Part shown: in pieces, positions 12,053 to 24,000 of the stretch
Layout of the letters: each line of letters starts with the position of its first letter
Position numbering within the stretch: position 1 is the first letter of the stretch
NCBI GenBank assembly: GCA_035222895.1
Contig: JAVYIG010000647.1
Span: 331,001-395,000, forward strand
Origin: Strongylocentrotus droebachiensis
Lineage: Eukaryota; Echinodermata; Echinoidea; Camarodonta; Strongylocentrotidae
Length of the DNA: 64,000 nucleotides
Reading direction: 5' to 3'
Notes under the pieces: generated by a model
Database searches by the model: none
What the model was told of the DNA's origin: nothing
What the model saw: the letters and a program-made list of their open reading frames with translations, nothing else
Program-made: the position numbers and the translations under genes

Positions 12053-12775
12053 CGAAAAAAATACAAATGGATTTTGTTTACATCTGGTATATAGGGTCTT
12101 AGAATGGGATAATTCGATACTATGTGAAATTACGAGTACTGTAACATTTGGCCATTAACAACAAAGTATATATAAACCCCTCTATTAAAATAAAAGTATT
12201 ACCCGCTCAATCGATAATAAGAGGGCGCATTTCATTAAACTCTACCGACAGCGATGATTTTTCAAATAACCAGTATTTTTCTGACAGCCATGGTGACACT
12301 TGCTTTCATCCACCAAACCGCTCCCTCCCTGCCCCTCGCACCAAATTATGCTCGGGGCTAAAACTGATAAAACAACAAATATAAGAATAGAAACACAGAC
12401 AACGTCAATTCAGGTAGTAAAATAAACAAATATTTTATTATATTATGTGATATAATCACACTGAATATAAACTTATATATATATATATATAGATCATGTA
12501 CATGTAATAATTTAGTTGGCAAGAATAGAAAGAGAGCGAGAAAGAAAGAGAAAGAGAGAGAGAGAGAGAGGAGGGGTGGAGGAAGATTCGATATTTGATA
12601 TTTAACTTCCAATAGTATAATTTGCTAGATTATAAACCACACCGCATCCAACCACAGCCTATCAAAGGTGTTTTTTTTCCTGAAAGTAATATTGCATACG
12701 GACTGAACGAGTGACCGTAACGGTTGTGATATGAGATGTCTAACTCGAAATTATAGAATAACCTATGCGAAGTAA

Positions 12776-12852
12776 ATGATTTATAATATTTACACACCTA
12801 AATTACTGATCAAATATTTACACACCTAAATTACACATCAAATATTTACACA
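12776..12852. repeat. Short tandem repeat, unit about 32 bp
   Basis: About two and a half copies of a unit containing aatatttacacacctaaatt and ac(tg/ac)atc. Confidence 0.9.
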
Positions 12853-13126
12853 TAAACCCTGATGAAAGCCACCGTGTACCTGATACTTGTATATAGGTAA
12901 TACTTATCATTATTTAAAATAAAAAATAATGATATTAATAGGAACTCATTATGACGGTTTACTAAGACTATAAGGCCTCGATACAATCATATTGATAATA
13001 CAATATGGGCATTTTAGTATGTTATTTGCCCTCAAGGCTAGTCACTGCAGATATGACAATCATATTGCAATAATAAAAAAGATAAAAGGTAAACTCCACA
13101 GGACGGTGGTTGAAGAATAGGACCTA

Positions 13127-13269
13127 GGCCCCGTTTCATAAAAAATTGTTATCAATAACGAATCCTAATTTCTATGACAAATTTGCTCTCAGCTAATCAA
13201 ATGATTTCAGTAGCTTATAACAGTTATTGTATCTTGTTGTTGATAACAAGTTTTAAGAAAGAGGGCATT
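13127..13269. mobile_element. Short inverted-repeat element (MITE-like)
   Basis: The left end reads ccccgtttcataaaaaattg then ttatcaataac; the right end reads gttgataacaagttttaaga then aagagggc. These are imperfect inverted repeats about 140 bp apart. No coding capacity. Confidence 0.55.
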
Positions 13270-13719
13270 GATTTGTGGCGACAGTGTGAATGAAACGCCT
13301 CACAATAATACAAAGCGGTATTATCGATTAGGTGATAATAAGTAATGTAAATAAAATGGCAAGATTGAGGTCCAGAGTTGGGTGTATTACACACCCCTCC
13401 CAGTAAATAAACAATTTATCCTGCATACTGGATAAATATTTACTTACTTCTCAATGTAAAATCATCAATAATTACAAATAATTACATTCTACAAATTTGT
13501 TCAAGTGTATACTTACATGAAAGCGGGGTAATGAGAAGCATTGTTCTAAGCTTAAAAAATGTTGTTTGTCCTTTGGATTTCAATTTTATGTGAAGCATAT
13601 TATGAATCTCTTAAAAATATATCGACTACTCTCTTTTAATCATGTATAACAGCATATTACATAAACCTGTTTATATTCGCGAATCATTTAGTTGATATCA
13701 GAAAAAGTATAATTGTTTT

Positions 13720-13937
13720 AAAATAATAAAGCTTCCAAAGAACTTTGGATATTATTGCCCCGGCATTACTGCATAGCTTTCAAGGAATAAATCCTCCAAA
13801 TAGCATGTATCCACTTATATACCTGGGTCGAGTGTGGCGAACATAGATTGTCAAAGGCTGCGGTGGGGATTCGAACCCCGTACCTTGTGTGTATCAGTCT
13901 GGAGACCTATCCTCTTGGCCACAACACCTCAACACCA
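13720..13937 (-). mobile_element. tRNA-derived SINE (minus-strand copy)
   Basis: On the minus strand it has an A-box-like tggccaagagg (about 13911-13921), a B box ggttcgaatcc (13867-13877), then a body with ccacactcgacccaggt and attccttgaaagc, and an AT-rich tail. The body matches the copies at 51950 and 58655. It is not a functional tRNA because the clover-leaf continues into the SINE body. Confidence 0.7.
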
Positions 13938-13976
13938 CAATTGCACTTCAATATTTCTTTGACCATCTTTCATCTA

Positions 13977-14647
13977 CACTGTTAAAACAAGTATTAAAAA
14001 ACTGCGGGTTAAAAAATTGTTGATTAAAAAACGCTCAACGTTGGTTAAAAATGTAGTGTTGATTAAAATTTACTTTTAATCTTGCGTTGGTTAAAAACAG
14101 TGTTGATCAAAATTATTCCTTTTAACCTATGTTGGTTAAGTCTTGTTCCTTCTTCCTTCCAATCTTAGCATTGATGATAATCATATTAAACCATTTCTTA
14201 CCTGCAATCACGAGGATAAGACCTCCAAACCCCCGTAAGTTTAACCAACAGTGGTTATAACTGTAACCAACAACCCACTAAAGTTTAACCAACACCGTGT
14301 GAATCAAAAAATAATTAACCTACAATGGTTACAATTTTAACCAACGGCCCATGTAAGTTTAACCAACAACATGTGAATCAGCCCCGAACAAAGCATAAAT
14401 AACCAACAAAAGATTAAAATTTTAATCAACAAATGGTTAAAGTTTAATCAACACCATTTTAACCAACATTGAGCAAATTTTTTTAACCAATAATTGATTA
14501 AAATTTTTAATCAACCACAGGTTAAATTTTAATCAACAGGCTGTTGGTTAAAGTTTAACCAACGATTGTGTGATTCACCTGGTAATCCGTGGTTGATTAA
14601 AATTTTAACCAACTTGATTAAAAATTGTAATACTTGTTCTAACAGTG
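13977..14647. mobile_element. TA-flanked inverted-repeat element filled with GTTGGTTAAA motifs
   Basis: The ends are cactgttaaaacaagtatt and its inverted partner aatacttgttctaacagtg, flanked by TA on both sides. The 671-bp interior is built from many variants of gttggttaaaat and its complement attttaaccaac. No ORF is seen, so it is non-autonomous. Confidence 0.75.
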
Positions 14648-15282
14648 TACGGAAATGAAAATACGACCATTTCCCTTTCCAGGTCTCCAACCGATGCGCA
14701 TACGCAAAGGTAAAAGAAGAGGGTCCACATTTATCTTCATATTAATTTGAGAACATGAAGAGCTAAGCAACTACCACATGGCTTCATCGAAGACCAGATA
14801 TGACAAAAAGAAGGAAAAACTAACTTATCGAGAATCACATAGACTAAAACCCTTTAAATGCAAAGAAGTGAAAATCCACTCGACTATTAGGAGTCAGAAT
14901 GGAGATCGTGTTGTTTAAGAGTTGAATCCATTCCAATTGAAAGTTTAATCCACTGTCAAGTAGTGGTTGGGAGTGGATTCCACTATTGTTATTTCCTTTA
15001 AATGCATATTTCCACTCCTGTATATTTTAGAGAGTAGCCTACCCCTCCTTGTATCCCGATTGTGAGGAGTCAATGCTTGGTGCATACATTGCATTGCAAG
15101 TTGATCTTGACTTCCAATTAAGCAGATATAGAATTGCTTACTATACAGTGAATATAGCATAACAGTCAGTCCTGTTTATGATGAATGCAGGACACCATCA
15201 TCTACTTTAATATATTGAAAGAAGTACCAAAATGATATTCCAAACACTTATTGCTTTTTGTTCTATTTCTTCAGAGCTACCA

Positions 15283-15669
15283 TCATTCTTCATCGGTGAA
15301 GACCGTCCCCCGGGGTCTCTGCCTTTGTCTTGATCTCGATGTGTTACCATGATGACGAAATGTCACTTTCGTGCTGTCGGTACTACTACTACTTGAAGAA
15401 GAATCCTCTGGGGCAGCAGCAGTGGGACCTTCCACAGGCGAACTTGAATATTTGTTTTGAGTAGGAGTGATCTGCGAATCAACGGGGATCTCTGGAGTGA
15501 TGACAGGCCCGCCTCTGTTGCCACTGCCGGTCACCACTTCGCCCGATGACCCAAGTCCTTGGCCGATGCATATCCCCTTGAGTTGATTCAATGCTTGAAG
15601 GAGACATTCTGGTTGGAGATGAATCACCGTAGGGGTTTCCCGAAGGATTTCCTGGACTTTTTCTTCAAC
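15283..15669 (-). CDS. Gene B exon 9 (C-terminus and stop)
   Basis: 387 bp including the TGA. It starts VEEKVQEILRETPTVIHLQP (predicted helix), continues with Gly- and Ser-rich sequence including a six-Ser run, and ends in a basic stretch plus FTDEE. Confidence 0.8.
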   Translation of the reverse strand, partial: VEEKVQEILRETPTVIHLQPECLLQALNQLKGICIGQGLGSSGEVVTGSGNRGGPVITPEIPVDSQITPTQNKYSSSPVEGPTAAAPEDSSSSSSSTDSTKVTFRHHGNTSRSRQRQRPRGTVFTDEE

Positions 15670-16167
15670 CTTTAACAGAAAGACAAGTAACAAGAATATA
15701 ACTAAAAGTAAAACATTTACGTAATATACAGATAATTACCTTCTAATTATCTCATTCATTGAATTTTATTTATTAAATTGATAAGATGCCGGATATATGT
15801 TGTTGAAAAGCCAAATAAATTACAGAGATGTGTCATAACAAAATTATCATCATCAGATCGGGGACAGCCAGAAAGGAGTTGCCATTCACTTTATCGACAA
15901 CACTTTGATAGATGTACAATTTGTAAAGAGATACTAGTTTACCTGTATATATAATAATGCCTTGCAGTCTTTTATTCATCGAATGGAACTTACAAATCTT
16001 ATACAAAATGGGATGGGGAACAAAATAATGCTCTTCTTTTCTCGCTTCCATGTTCACCTGATGTTCTTGTTACGTGCAATTTCTTTTTATTATGAATTCC
16101 TTCGGAATTGCCGTTAGTCCCATATTGTATTGCTACTTCTGGCTTTACTAGTGATCATTACTATGAT

Positions 16168-16209
<42 letters not shown>

Positions 16210-18921
16210 AAGTAGTAGAATGGAATTATTTGTACTTCTTTCTTCTTCTTCTTTTTTCAATTTCTGTAGCAGGTAGATAAAAATTAGTTGGTTGAAATCG
16301 AGTTTATTACCACTTCTTTTCGGACGTCCGTTTCATCTGGAAAGTTAGCAGGGTCTGTTACAGCCAGAGTTGAACTTTGACCTCCGTTGGTTGTGCAAGC
16401 CAAGTGACAGACACTCCTTACAACATCATGTACATCGCATTGGACCGACTGTTTGAATAAGAAAAATACTGGTTAAGTTAATAAGTTAATATATAGTTGC
16501 TTAATGTAAGGTAAAAGGGTAATTTTTAATAAATAAGGATATTTTCCTACATTAAAATCCAGTTAATTATTCTGAACTAAAACATTTTCGAATCAAGATG
16601 AAGAATCCAGATACTTAAAATTGGAACATGATAGTGAACTCAACCATGATCATAAACAAATGCGATGTTACAGAGCAGCAAATTTAACTTCCATGCAATT
16701 CTAAATGTTTAAAGTGGTAAAACTATTTAAGTTTATAAACGCGATAAAAATACATTTCCCTTTTTGAGTTAAGCCTATCTCCCATCATTAAAGGAAACTT
16801 CACCCAAAGAATAAATGTAGATATTCTGAAAAACGGAATACAATATTGTTGCCACTTGATATAAAATATGATGTAATGCCTTTTAGTATGACAGGGGCAC
16901 GCACCCGCACATGCATCCATCCCCACGCACACCATCACACACAAACACGAACCCCACCCGCGCATGCTCACGCACGTACACCCCCGGCCGCCACACACAA
17001 AGACATAAATTCCTATAAAAATGAATAAGTTTCTTACATCACCGCCCCTCAAAGTCATCTGGAGACCCCGTTCTTGTGTTGAGATTGCACATCTTACTCC
17101 GTGAGATATACGCAAGGAAAGCTAAAAATGAATTAAAGATGAGAAAAGTCACTCTATATTTGTTAACAAGAACATCAAGAAAAAGGAATGCTAATAAAAC
17201 TATTTATGTGAAAACATTATAGAAACGATGAAAACTATAGGCCTACGCGAAGGGGGCACACATTGGAGTTCAGAGATAATGTGTTTATTTGTTATTGGGG
17301 GGGGGGGGGGGGGGTCGGGAATGAAACGGTATTCGCTCTATTTATTTTCAACGCTGGGTTTAATTAAGTCGATAGACACTCATTATTGCGACATTGAATG
17401 GTAGATATAAACGATCTCCATAGAATTGTTTCTAACTTCTTTAAGGATATAATTAGTGTGGTTTGTAATGAATCAAAGACCTCCCTGGACGGAGTATGTG
17501 TTACACTTATACTGCTTTTCAATCGTCAATGATTAAGTATCGTTTCCTTTTGATTTATAACTTCCTGTATTTGTAAACTGATATTAGGGCTACTTTCGAA
17601 TACTTGGTTATTTTTAATCGGTATCATTTTGCTTTTGCATTTCCTTTCATTTCTTCGTGTACTAGGTTTATAACCATTCGAGCCTACAAACCTTTTCACA
17701 GTCGGCTCTTCGGATATATTCGGCCATTGCTCGGGCATCCAGTTTATATTTAGCGTCGATGGCTAGGATCCGATCTCCGACATGTATTCCAGATCCGGGC
17801 TTCGATGATTTCACGCTATATGAAAGAAACGATAGAGAACCAATCATAGCAAAATGATAATTATAATATTTATTTTTTCTCAAATCACATTCACAAAGGG
17901 CGGCTAAAGTAATGACAACACACTCAAGAGGGGTAGTCGTAGATGTTTGTGTTTTATTAAAAACACGTTACAAGTCATTCGCATATTTTCAAAGTGATTC
18001 CTAACATTCATATTATACATACGATAACTCAATGATATCACAGCGATTACAAAAAACATCCATATCCCGATTTCACAATACAGTGTGCAGTGGTGGACAT
18101 ATGGACAAAAGGGAAAGCGACTCTTAGGAACGTTAGGAACTCCCCACCCCCCCCCCCCCAAAAAAAAAAGGGGGGGCGGAGGAAAAAGAGGGCTAACGAA
18201 CAATCTTTCTGTTTTTAATTAATATTCTAGTTTTGCCCCCCCCCCCCCCTTCCCACACCTTTTTGAGAATCCTGATTTAATTTAATATGATTTTGATTTG
18301 TCTTTACTATATTTGATCTGATGTGATTTGATTCGATTTGATTTGGGTTGAGTTGAATTTGCTTTGATTGAATAGATTGGCTTGGAATTCAATTCAAATC
18401 AATTCAATTTCGGTTTTATTGATACTTGATTCACATTGTATTATATAAAAATGCATTAAAAACGAAAAAAACACGATGGTAAATTATAAAATGGTATATT
18501 AATATAAATAGAAGCAAAGACTAACCAAACTTGCCCATTGTAGTCTACAAGGACAGTACCCATGAGTTCCGTTATGGTGTATCTTCTTTCTGACGTATCA
18601 CTCTCCATCGACTGGGAATACCTGTCAAAATAAGCACAAAATACATCTAAACTTCTCATCGATTTACCCTGAAACATTATTAAGGAAAACCGAACCTTTG
18701 TAGTCATAATTTAATTTTAAAGAATGAAAAATATGAGAAACATGATGGCTGAAGTTTTAAATAAATATTGGACAGATAGGCCCTGAAAAAAAAAAACACG
18801 AAAGTTTTAGATATGAGATGAATAAATCTATGAAAATATCATATTGGCAATGAGATCTATGGATTATGACGCATTCATAGCTAACTCTACCGTTTGTTTT
18901 ACATAATGCTATATGACTAAC

Positions 18922-19014
<93 letters not shown>

Positions 19015-19015
19015 A

Positions 19016-19082
<67 letters not shown>

Positions 19083-19083
19083 A

Positions 19084-19126
<43 letters not shown>

Positions 19127-22098
19127 TAGAGAGAGAGAGATGGGAGCAGAGGAGAGAGGGTAAGGGGATTGGGAGATAGTAGAAAAGTTGGCTCAGACCT
19201 GCTATCAAATGATGAATTCAGGCTGCCGGGTTGAGAAATTTCCGACGAGTTCGACGATGACGATGACGACGACGCAGAGCGAACCAATTCCTTTTCTTTA
19301 TTTTGTTGTAAAGTTACCGGTTCCGCCATAGTTCTCTCTACCGACATGGCTGCTTCGGGTTTCTAACAAAAAAAAACAAAAAAAAAGAAGAAAATTCTCT
19401 ATTACACACCGGAGAGTCGAATAGTTTTATCGTATTTTGACATTTATTAATGATTTTGCGGTGAATTTAGCTTAATGAAAATTCAAGATAACATAAAATT
19501 AAGTTATAATTTTTCTATATTCACTCCAATCCTTGCTAAAATTACTAAACTTTTCATTCATCGGTTTTTTTTCTTCCTGTTATCATTTTGATATTAGTGC
19601 TCTCATTCAAAGAAATTATGAGGCTAGGTGAGATAAGATTACACACAATGTCCAAACAAATCTTCAATTTCCTGTAATTACAGAAAAGAAAATTGTAAGA
19701 TATTATTATTCTTTATATTTAATTTTCCTTACTTTTTGCAGTATGTCTGGAAGTGCAGAAGTCGTTTTGCAAAGTTTCTTTTTATCTCTTGTTGATCTGA
19801 CTTCTGTTCGTACTCTCCTGAATCCAGGAGGGTGATTGTACTCCTGTCCAACAAACTTACACAGTGCCTCTTGCCATTCGTCTGCTTGTTTTCTAAATAA
19901 AGGCATTACAAAAACACAGATATCGGCTTTAAAAAGCAGAACAAAACAAAACAATACAATACTAAAGAAAACAGAACAAAATAAAACAAGGCAGAGCAAA
20001 ATGGAACAAAACGCAACAAACCAAGGCACTGCATGACAAGAATTTGATAACGTGTAAAGCGGGTAATGATTTTCATCTTGATTGTTTTGCAAATGAAAAT
20101 AATACCAAACAGACGTGAAATTTAAATTTACACTTTGTTACCAAAATAATGAACATTGATTTGTTCATTTTGAAAAGATATAATTTTCTATACTTCTCCT
20201 CTCTGAACCCGACAAAGACAGGGCATTCCGAAGGTTTTAAAGTCAATGGTATCATCATAGATATTTAATAATTATCAAAAACTTATTTGTAACATTTAAT
20301 TGTGTGATGATTGAATAAATAAATCAGACTGACATGTTACAGACGTTTAATATACAGTGTTTAACACTTTCAACATTTTTAAAGGGGAATCCTTAATTGT
20401 GTGACGATTGAATAAATAAATCAGACTGACATGTTACAGACGTTTAATATACAGTGTTTAACACTTTCAACATTTTTAAAGGGGAATCCTCAAAGGGATG
20501 TTTTGTGCCACAATATTTTGCGATTTCCTTGCATTTGTTTTTTTCCATTCCTTTGAATAGGACTGTTTCATGAGTTATTTGTTTAAGCAGATACAGCTTT
20601 TTCTCAAATTATTTGAAAGACTCACTCGGTGACGAACTCAATGAAAGTTAAGATGCGGCCTCCCGGGCCACACCCTATCATGAGGATATTGGTTCCTGGA
20701 CGTTTCTCGACAGACACCACTGTGTTAGTCGAACATATACGCTCTTCGGTATCCTTATAGCACTTGAGATCCCCGTGGTTGTCCAACTCCCAAGTAAAAC
20801 GCTCTTTTGTGCTCTGTTTAACGAAAAATAGTCAAGGAAATGTCGAGTTTGAGGTGATGATTCCATAAAGTTATTCTCAAAATGTACAGGACTAGACGTC
20901 CACGATTCGGGGGGATTCATACGGATAGGGATCACTTCGTTTGGAGTGTCTACGCCCACAAAATTAATAGTGAAAATTTGCGCTCAAAATCTTAGTGGAA
21001 TCTGCCCACCAAAGTACTCCATGAACCATTACTGTTGATTGGATTCCATCCATTCCATTCCATAATTGGAATTATAGTCATATCCAAAGGAAGAGATCAA
21101 ATGTATTTCCTCTCCTCTGTAGGGCATTGAACCCAATCGGTACGTGCTACATGAATACGAATACTATTGACTTTATCAATATATTCTGATTTTGGTTCTT
21201 TTACCCGGATAAAGTTCGCTGAGGTAACTGTTGGCAAGAGTAGGTGTAATAATCCGGGATATTTTGTCCTATGAGAAAGCTGTCCTGGTGATAATGTCAT
21301 ACAGTCTTTAAAACAATTACGAAACAAAAAAACAAGTATGTATACAGAGACAAACGTAATCGGAATGGAAGCTTCAATTACAACCATATGAAATCAATAT
21401 TTAAATTCATTTTGCAATTTGTAAAACAGGATACTTCCTACATTATCCATCGAGGAATAGTATGGGGTATGTAGGGATACTGTAGTATGGGCTTCAAGAT
21501 ATAGGACAGGATTAAGAAATCGATTGTGAAAAGCGTCTTTCAAGCGAGACACCCCCCCCCCCCCACCCCCTTGACTCCTGCCCCTCACAGTGGCTAAGTA
21601 ATTTTATTCAATTAAATTTATTTACATGTATTTATTTTGTTATATTCTTGTCTGTAAAGTAGGATGTCTGACCTACACACATATACATGTAAAAGCAAAA
21701 CATATTTTAGAAGAAGAAAATAAATACATAAAACATACAAAATTGTACGACACTTGCTCCTGCGACAATACTATTTTTTCTGAGTAAATTCTTTAAACCT
21801 GGCCCCAACTCTATTCCTAATCCTAATCCTTACCCTAACCCTTAAACCTGACCTAATAATATCCAATTGCAACCAAAACCCTAACCCTAACCCTGTACCT
21901 ATGATGAAAGAAAGCTTTGAAAATTTGTCGCAGGAAAAATGTCGGGTCACCGGCTAAGGAATTAGGAGAGACTGTCCAAAAATCGTTTCGAATGCTTACC
22001 TGCATGAACTCTCGAGAAAAAGCTGAACTGTTTCGTGAGTTAGCTTGGAAGCCAAACAGCTCTGCTCTCTTTGTGATGTGCTCGGTTGGTTCAGACAT
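15283..22098 (-). CDS. Gene B: complete PH-like/PDZ-like protein, 9 exons, 479 aa
   Basis: Nine exons (22098-22000, 20813-20626, 19892-19733, 19362-19199, 18621-18526, 17815-17692, 17121-17038, 16448-16311, 15669-15283) total 1440 bp, 479 codons plus a TGA stop. Residues 1-33 form a short N-terminus. Residues 34-149 are a PH-like domain: RFTWELDNHGDLKCYKD strands, GPGGRILTFIEFVTE, and closing helix QADEWQEALCKF. Residues 150-204 are a Ser-rich linker, about 210-285 an atypical PDZ-like domain (GIHVGDRILAID), 286-351 a conserved post-PDZ region, and 352-479 a Ser/Thr-rich tail starting with helix VEEKVQEILRETP and ending RPRGTVFTDEE. It is the tandem paralogue of gene A. A membrane-associated adaptor role is inferred from domain type only; I do not know the family name. 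Confidence 0.85.
16161..16210. repeat. (TAG)n trinucleotide microsatellite in gene B intron 8
   Basis: About 16 consecutive TAG units on the plus strand. Confidence 0.97.
16311..16448 (-). CDS. Gene B exon 8
   Basis: 138 bp, phase 0, encodes SVQCDVHDVVRSVCHLACTT, then a less conserved segment ending DETDVRKEV, donor gtaata. Confidence 0.8.
17038..17121 (-). CDS. Gene B exon 7
   Basis: 84 bp, phase 0, encodes LSLRISHGVRCAISTQERGL then QMTLRGGD, donor gtaaga. LSLRI fits the last PDZ strand. Confidence 0.8.
17692..17815 (-). CDS. Gene B exon 6 (PDZ-like core)
   Basis: 124 bp, phase 2 in and phase 0 out (donor gtttgt). It encodes VKSSKPGSGIHVGDRILAID then AKYKLDARAMAEYIRRADCE. HVGDRIL followed by a 12-14 residue helix is characteristic of PDZ domains. 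Confidence 0.85.
18526..18621 (-). CDS. Gene B exon 5 (start of PDZ-like domain)
   Basis: 96 bp, phase 2 in (acceptor ...ttttgacag) and phase 2 out (donor gttagt). It encodes YSQSMESDTSERRYTITELM then GTVLVDYNGQV, the first strand, carboxylate-loop position and second strand of a PDZ-like fold. The usual GLGF loop is not conserved. Confidence 0.8.
18931..19140. repeat. (GA)n microsatellite in gene B intron 4
   Basis: About 210 bp of GA with sporadic GATA and GAAA interruptions, close to the weak exon 4 donor. On the minus strand it is a (CT)n tract. Confidence 0.97.
19199..19362 (-). CDS. Gene B exon 4 (Ser-rich linker)
   Basis: 164 bp, phase 0 in and phase 2 out. It encodes KPEAAMSVERTMAEPVTLQQ and a Ser-rich run, then QPGSLNSSFDS. 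The donor (gtctga) is weak but is the one that keeps frame with exon 5. It occupies the same slot as the greatly expanded repeat exon of gene A. Confidence 0.75.
19733..19892 (-). CDS. Gene B exon 3 (PH closing helix)
   Basis: 160 bp, identical length to gene A exon 3. It starts KQADEWQEALCKFVGQEYNH and continues PPGFRRVRTEVRSTRDKKK, ending SALPDILQK at donor gtaagg. Confidence 0.9.
20296..20489. repeat. 97-bp direct tandem duplication in gene B intron 2
   Basis: Two nearly identical 97-bp copies (20296-20392 and 20393-20489), each starting ttaattgtgtga and ending aaaggggaatcc, differ at very few bases. A recent local duplication. Confidence 0.95.
20626..20813 (-). CDS. Gene B exon 2 (PH-like strands)
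   Basis: 188 bp, acceptor ...taaacag, donor gtgagt, phase 0 in and phase 2 out. It encodes STKERFTWELDNHGDLKCYK then VVSVEKRPGTNILMIGCG and PGGRILTFIEFVT. Confidence 0.9.
21808..21900. repeat. Degenerate CCCTAA telomere-like array in gene B intron 1
   Basis: Imperfect repeats of cctaatcctaaccctaaccc type. They resemble interstitial TTAGGG repeats on the opposite strand. Confidence 0.8.
22000..22098 (-). CDS. Gene B exon 1 (N-terminus)
   Basis: 33 codons from ATG: MSEPTEHITKRAELFGFQAN then SRNSSAFSREFMQ, phase 0 donor gtaagc. The context AG-AATG is shared with gene A, so the true transcription start may be in an upstream untranslated exon. Confidence 0.8.
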
Positions 22099-22619
22099 TC
22101 TGTTACCTGGGCAACTAGACAGGCATGTACTGTTAGTTGCTGAGTTACTGGAAGGACAAAGAAAATGGACAAAATGAATCATAAAATAGATGATTGGGAT
22201 TCTTAAAACGTACTCTCGTATTGCAGATGAGTTGAAATCCGCTCTTTTAAGAGGCATATTGAGATCACTTCGTTGTGGAGTTAAATCCAAGTTCCAAATT
22301 ATATTGAAATCCACCTTGACTCCAAAGAAGTGGTGGATTTATTATTTTTAGCGTGGTTTCCACTACACTGAGCATGATTTAGTACTCCGAAATGAAGTGA
22401 TCCTTAATATGACTCCTGAAAGAATGGATATCCACTCCTGTACTTGTCCATGGTGGCCTGGAGACCTACCTCAACAGAAGAAGAACGAGAACAAGACGAA
22501 CAAGAAGAACAAGAACAAGGAGGAGGAGGAGGAGGAGAAGAAAAATGAAAAAAAAATAAGATGAATAAGAAGAGAAGAACAACATCAACAATAACGATAA
22601 GAAGGTATCTGTATTATTT

Positions 22620-22790
22620 ACAATTCAATTCAATTCAAGCCTTTATTCCAGACTCAGGTGCAGAAGCCGGGGTCCATATAACATATTTACATGTAGATAT
22701 AAACTATGAACAAGAATTAAGAGGGGAACACATTATTAAAAGTGACATAATGATTTACATGAAGATATAAACAATGACAGAATAATAGGG
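22620..22790 (-). mobile_element. LINE 3'-end remnant
   Basis: The minus strand ends ...tgagtctggaataaaggctt followed by a short (GAATT)n tail (plus strand caattcaattcaattcaag). This resembles CR1/L2-type 3' ends. The extent toward 23100 is uncertain. Confidence 0.5.
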
Positions 22791-23775
22791 GAATACATAC
22801 AGATACTAGAGAAACAAAAACTAAACTACTTTAAACAACCTCTGCCGACTGTGACAACAAGCTACTGAACCAGAACTTCCACAAGTCTGAGGTGAACCTT
22901 GTAAATATTAACCAACATTTTAACAATCATGTTTTCTGAAGAGTCAATTCTCTGAATAAACAAGTTAGTTAATGAAGCGTTTTACGATCGGGGAATATTA
23001 TTCAAAAGGTTCAATGGTATTAACAAAACAAAAAAATCCAGGTTATACCGCGTGAAACAGCTCCAAAAACAAGACGGATAATGAGATATGTAAAACTTAC
23101 AGTTATTATTGCAAATGTAATGATAAAAATAAAGGAAGACAAAGTTGTTTTGATAACACGAAATGTAGAAGTGAAACAATCAGTTTCCCCAATTCGATAT
23201 TTAGAAGAATATAAGATTAGTATTTACCTTTCTTGCGTTAATCGAGAAAGAAGTTTAGGATCCATACTGTTTTTGTAAAAATAGTTTTCAAGCAATGAAT
23301 GAAATCGAAGAGAAAAATCACTCTATAAACTGTTCCTACCAACGAAAAATTATGTACTGAGGACTTTATTGAAAAGGGTTGAAAGAAACGATCAGATTTT
23401 TCAAACAAGGAAGTAAAAATTTATTATAAAAAAACTCGTGAGCTGAAACTTTCCCGAATTGCGACATAATCCACGAACAAAGTCACGCAATTGACATGTG
23501 TCATTTTGTCAACATTGACAATTAAAAGTTTACTTAGTTACCATGACAGAAAAAAGACGAAATAATAAATAAATAGTGGCCTAAATTGTATCCGAGTGTG
23601 AACTTCAATTTCGTTCAAGTGCCATTTGTACCAGAGAATGCTCATTATCTTCTATTTTTATTGGACATACTTGGCGTCTGGGAAACATGCTCCAGCGATA
23701 ACTGCTCCGATAACAAATACTATGATTTTCTCACAATCATCCTAGACCAAATCGCAACCAAATTCACAACCCAAC

Positions 23776-24000
23776 AATAATTCTAACCCTAACCCCAACC
23801 CTAACCCTTCTCCATACTCATAACCGTAACCCTTATCCTTGCCCATACTTGTTACCCTATATATCTCCAACTCCTGACCATAATCCTTTACCCTTAACCC
23901 TTACCCTTTACCCTTACACTAACCCAAACTGTAACCTTATCCTAAACCACCTCAAACCCTTACGCTAACCCTAACCCTAACCCTTACACTTACCTCAACC
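23776..24000. repeat. Degenerate CCCTAA / CCTTAC telomere-like array
   Basis: About 220 bp of ccctaa, cccttac and cctaacc variants. The better preserved units occur near both ends of the array (about 23783-23810 and 23965-23990). Confidence 0.8.

Noticed and set aside
13860..13937. tRNA gene on the minus strand
   Set aside because: A and B boxes are present but the sequence continues into a SINE body shared with other copies, and a clean clover-leaf was not evident.
18909..19347. Ser/Leu-rich frame extending gene B exon 4
   Set aside because: It is translation of the (CT)n microsatellite; phase with exon 5 requires splicing at 19199.
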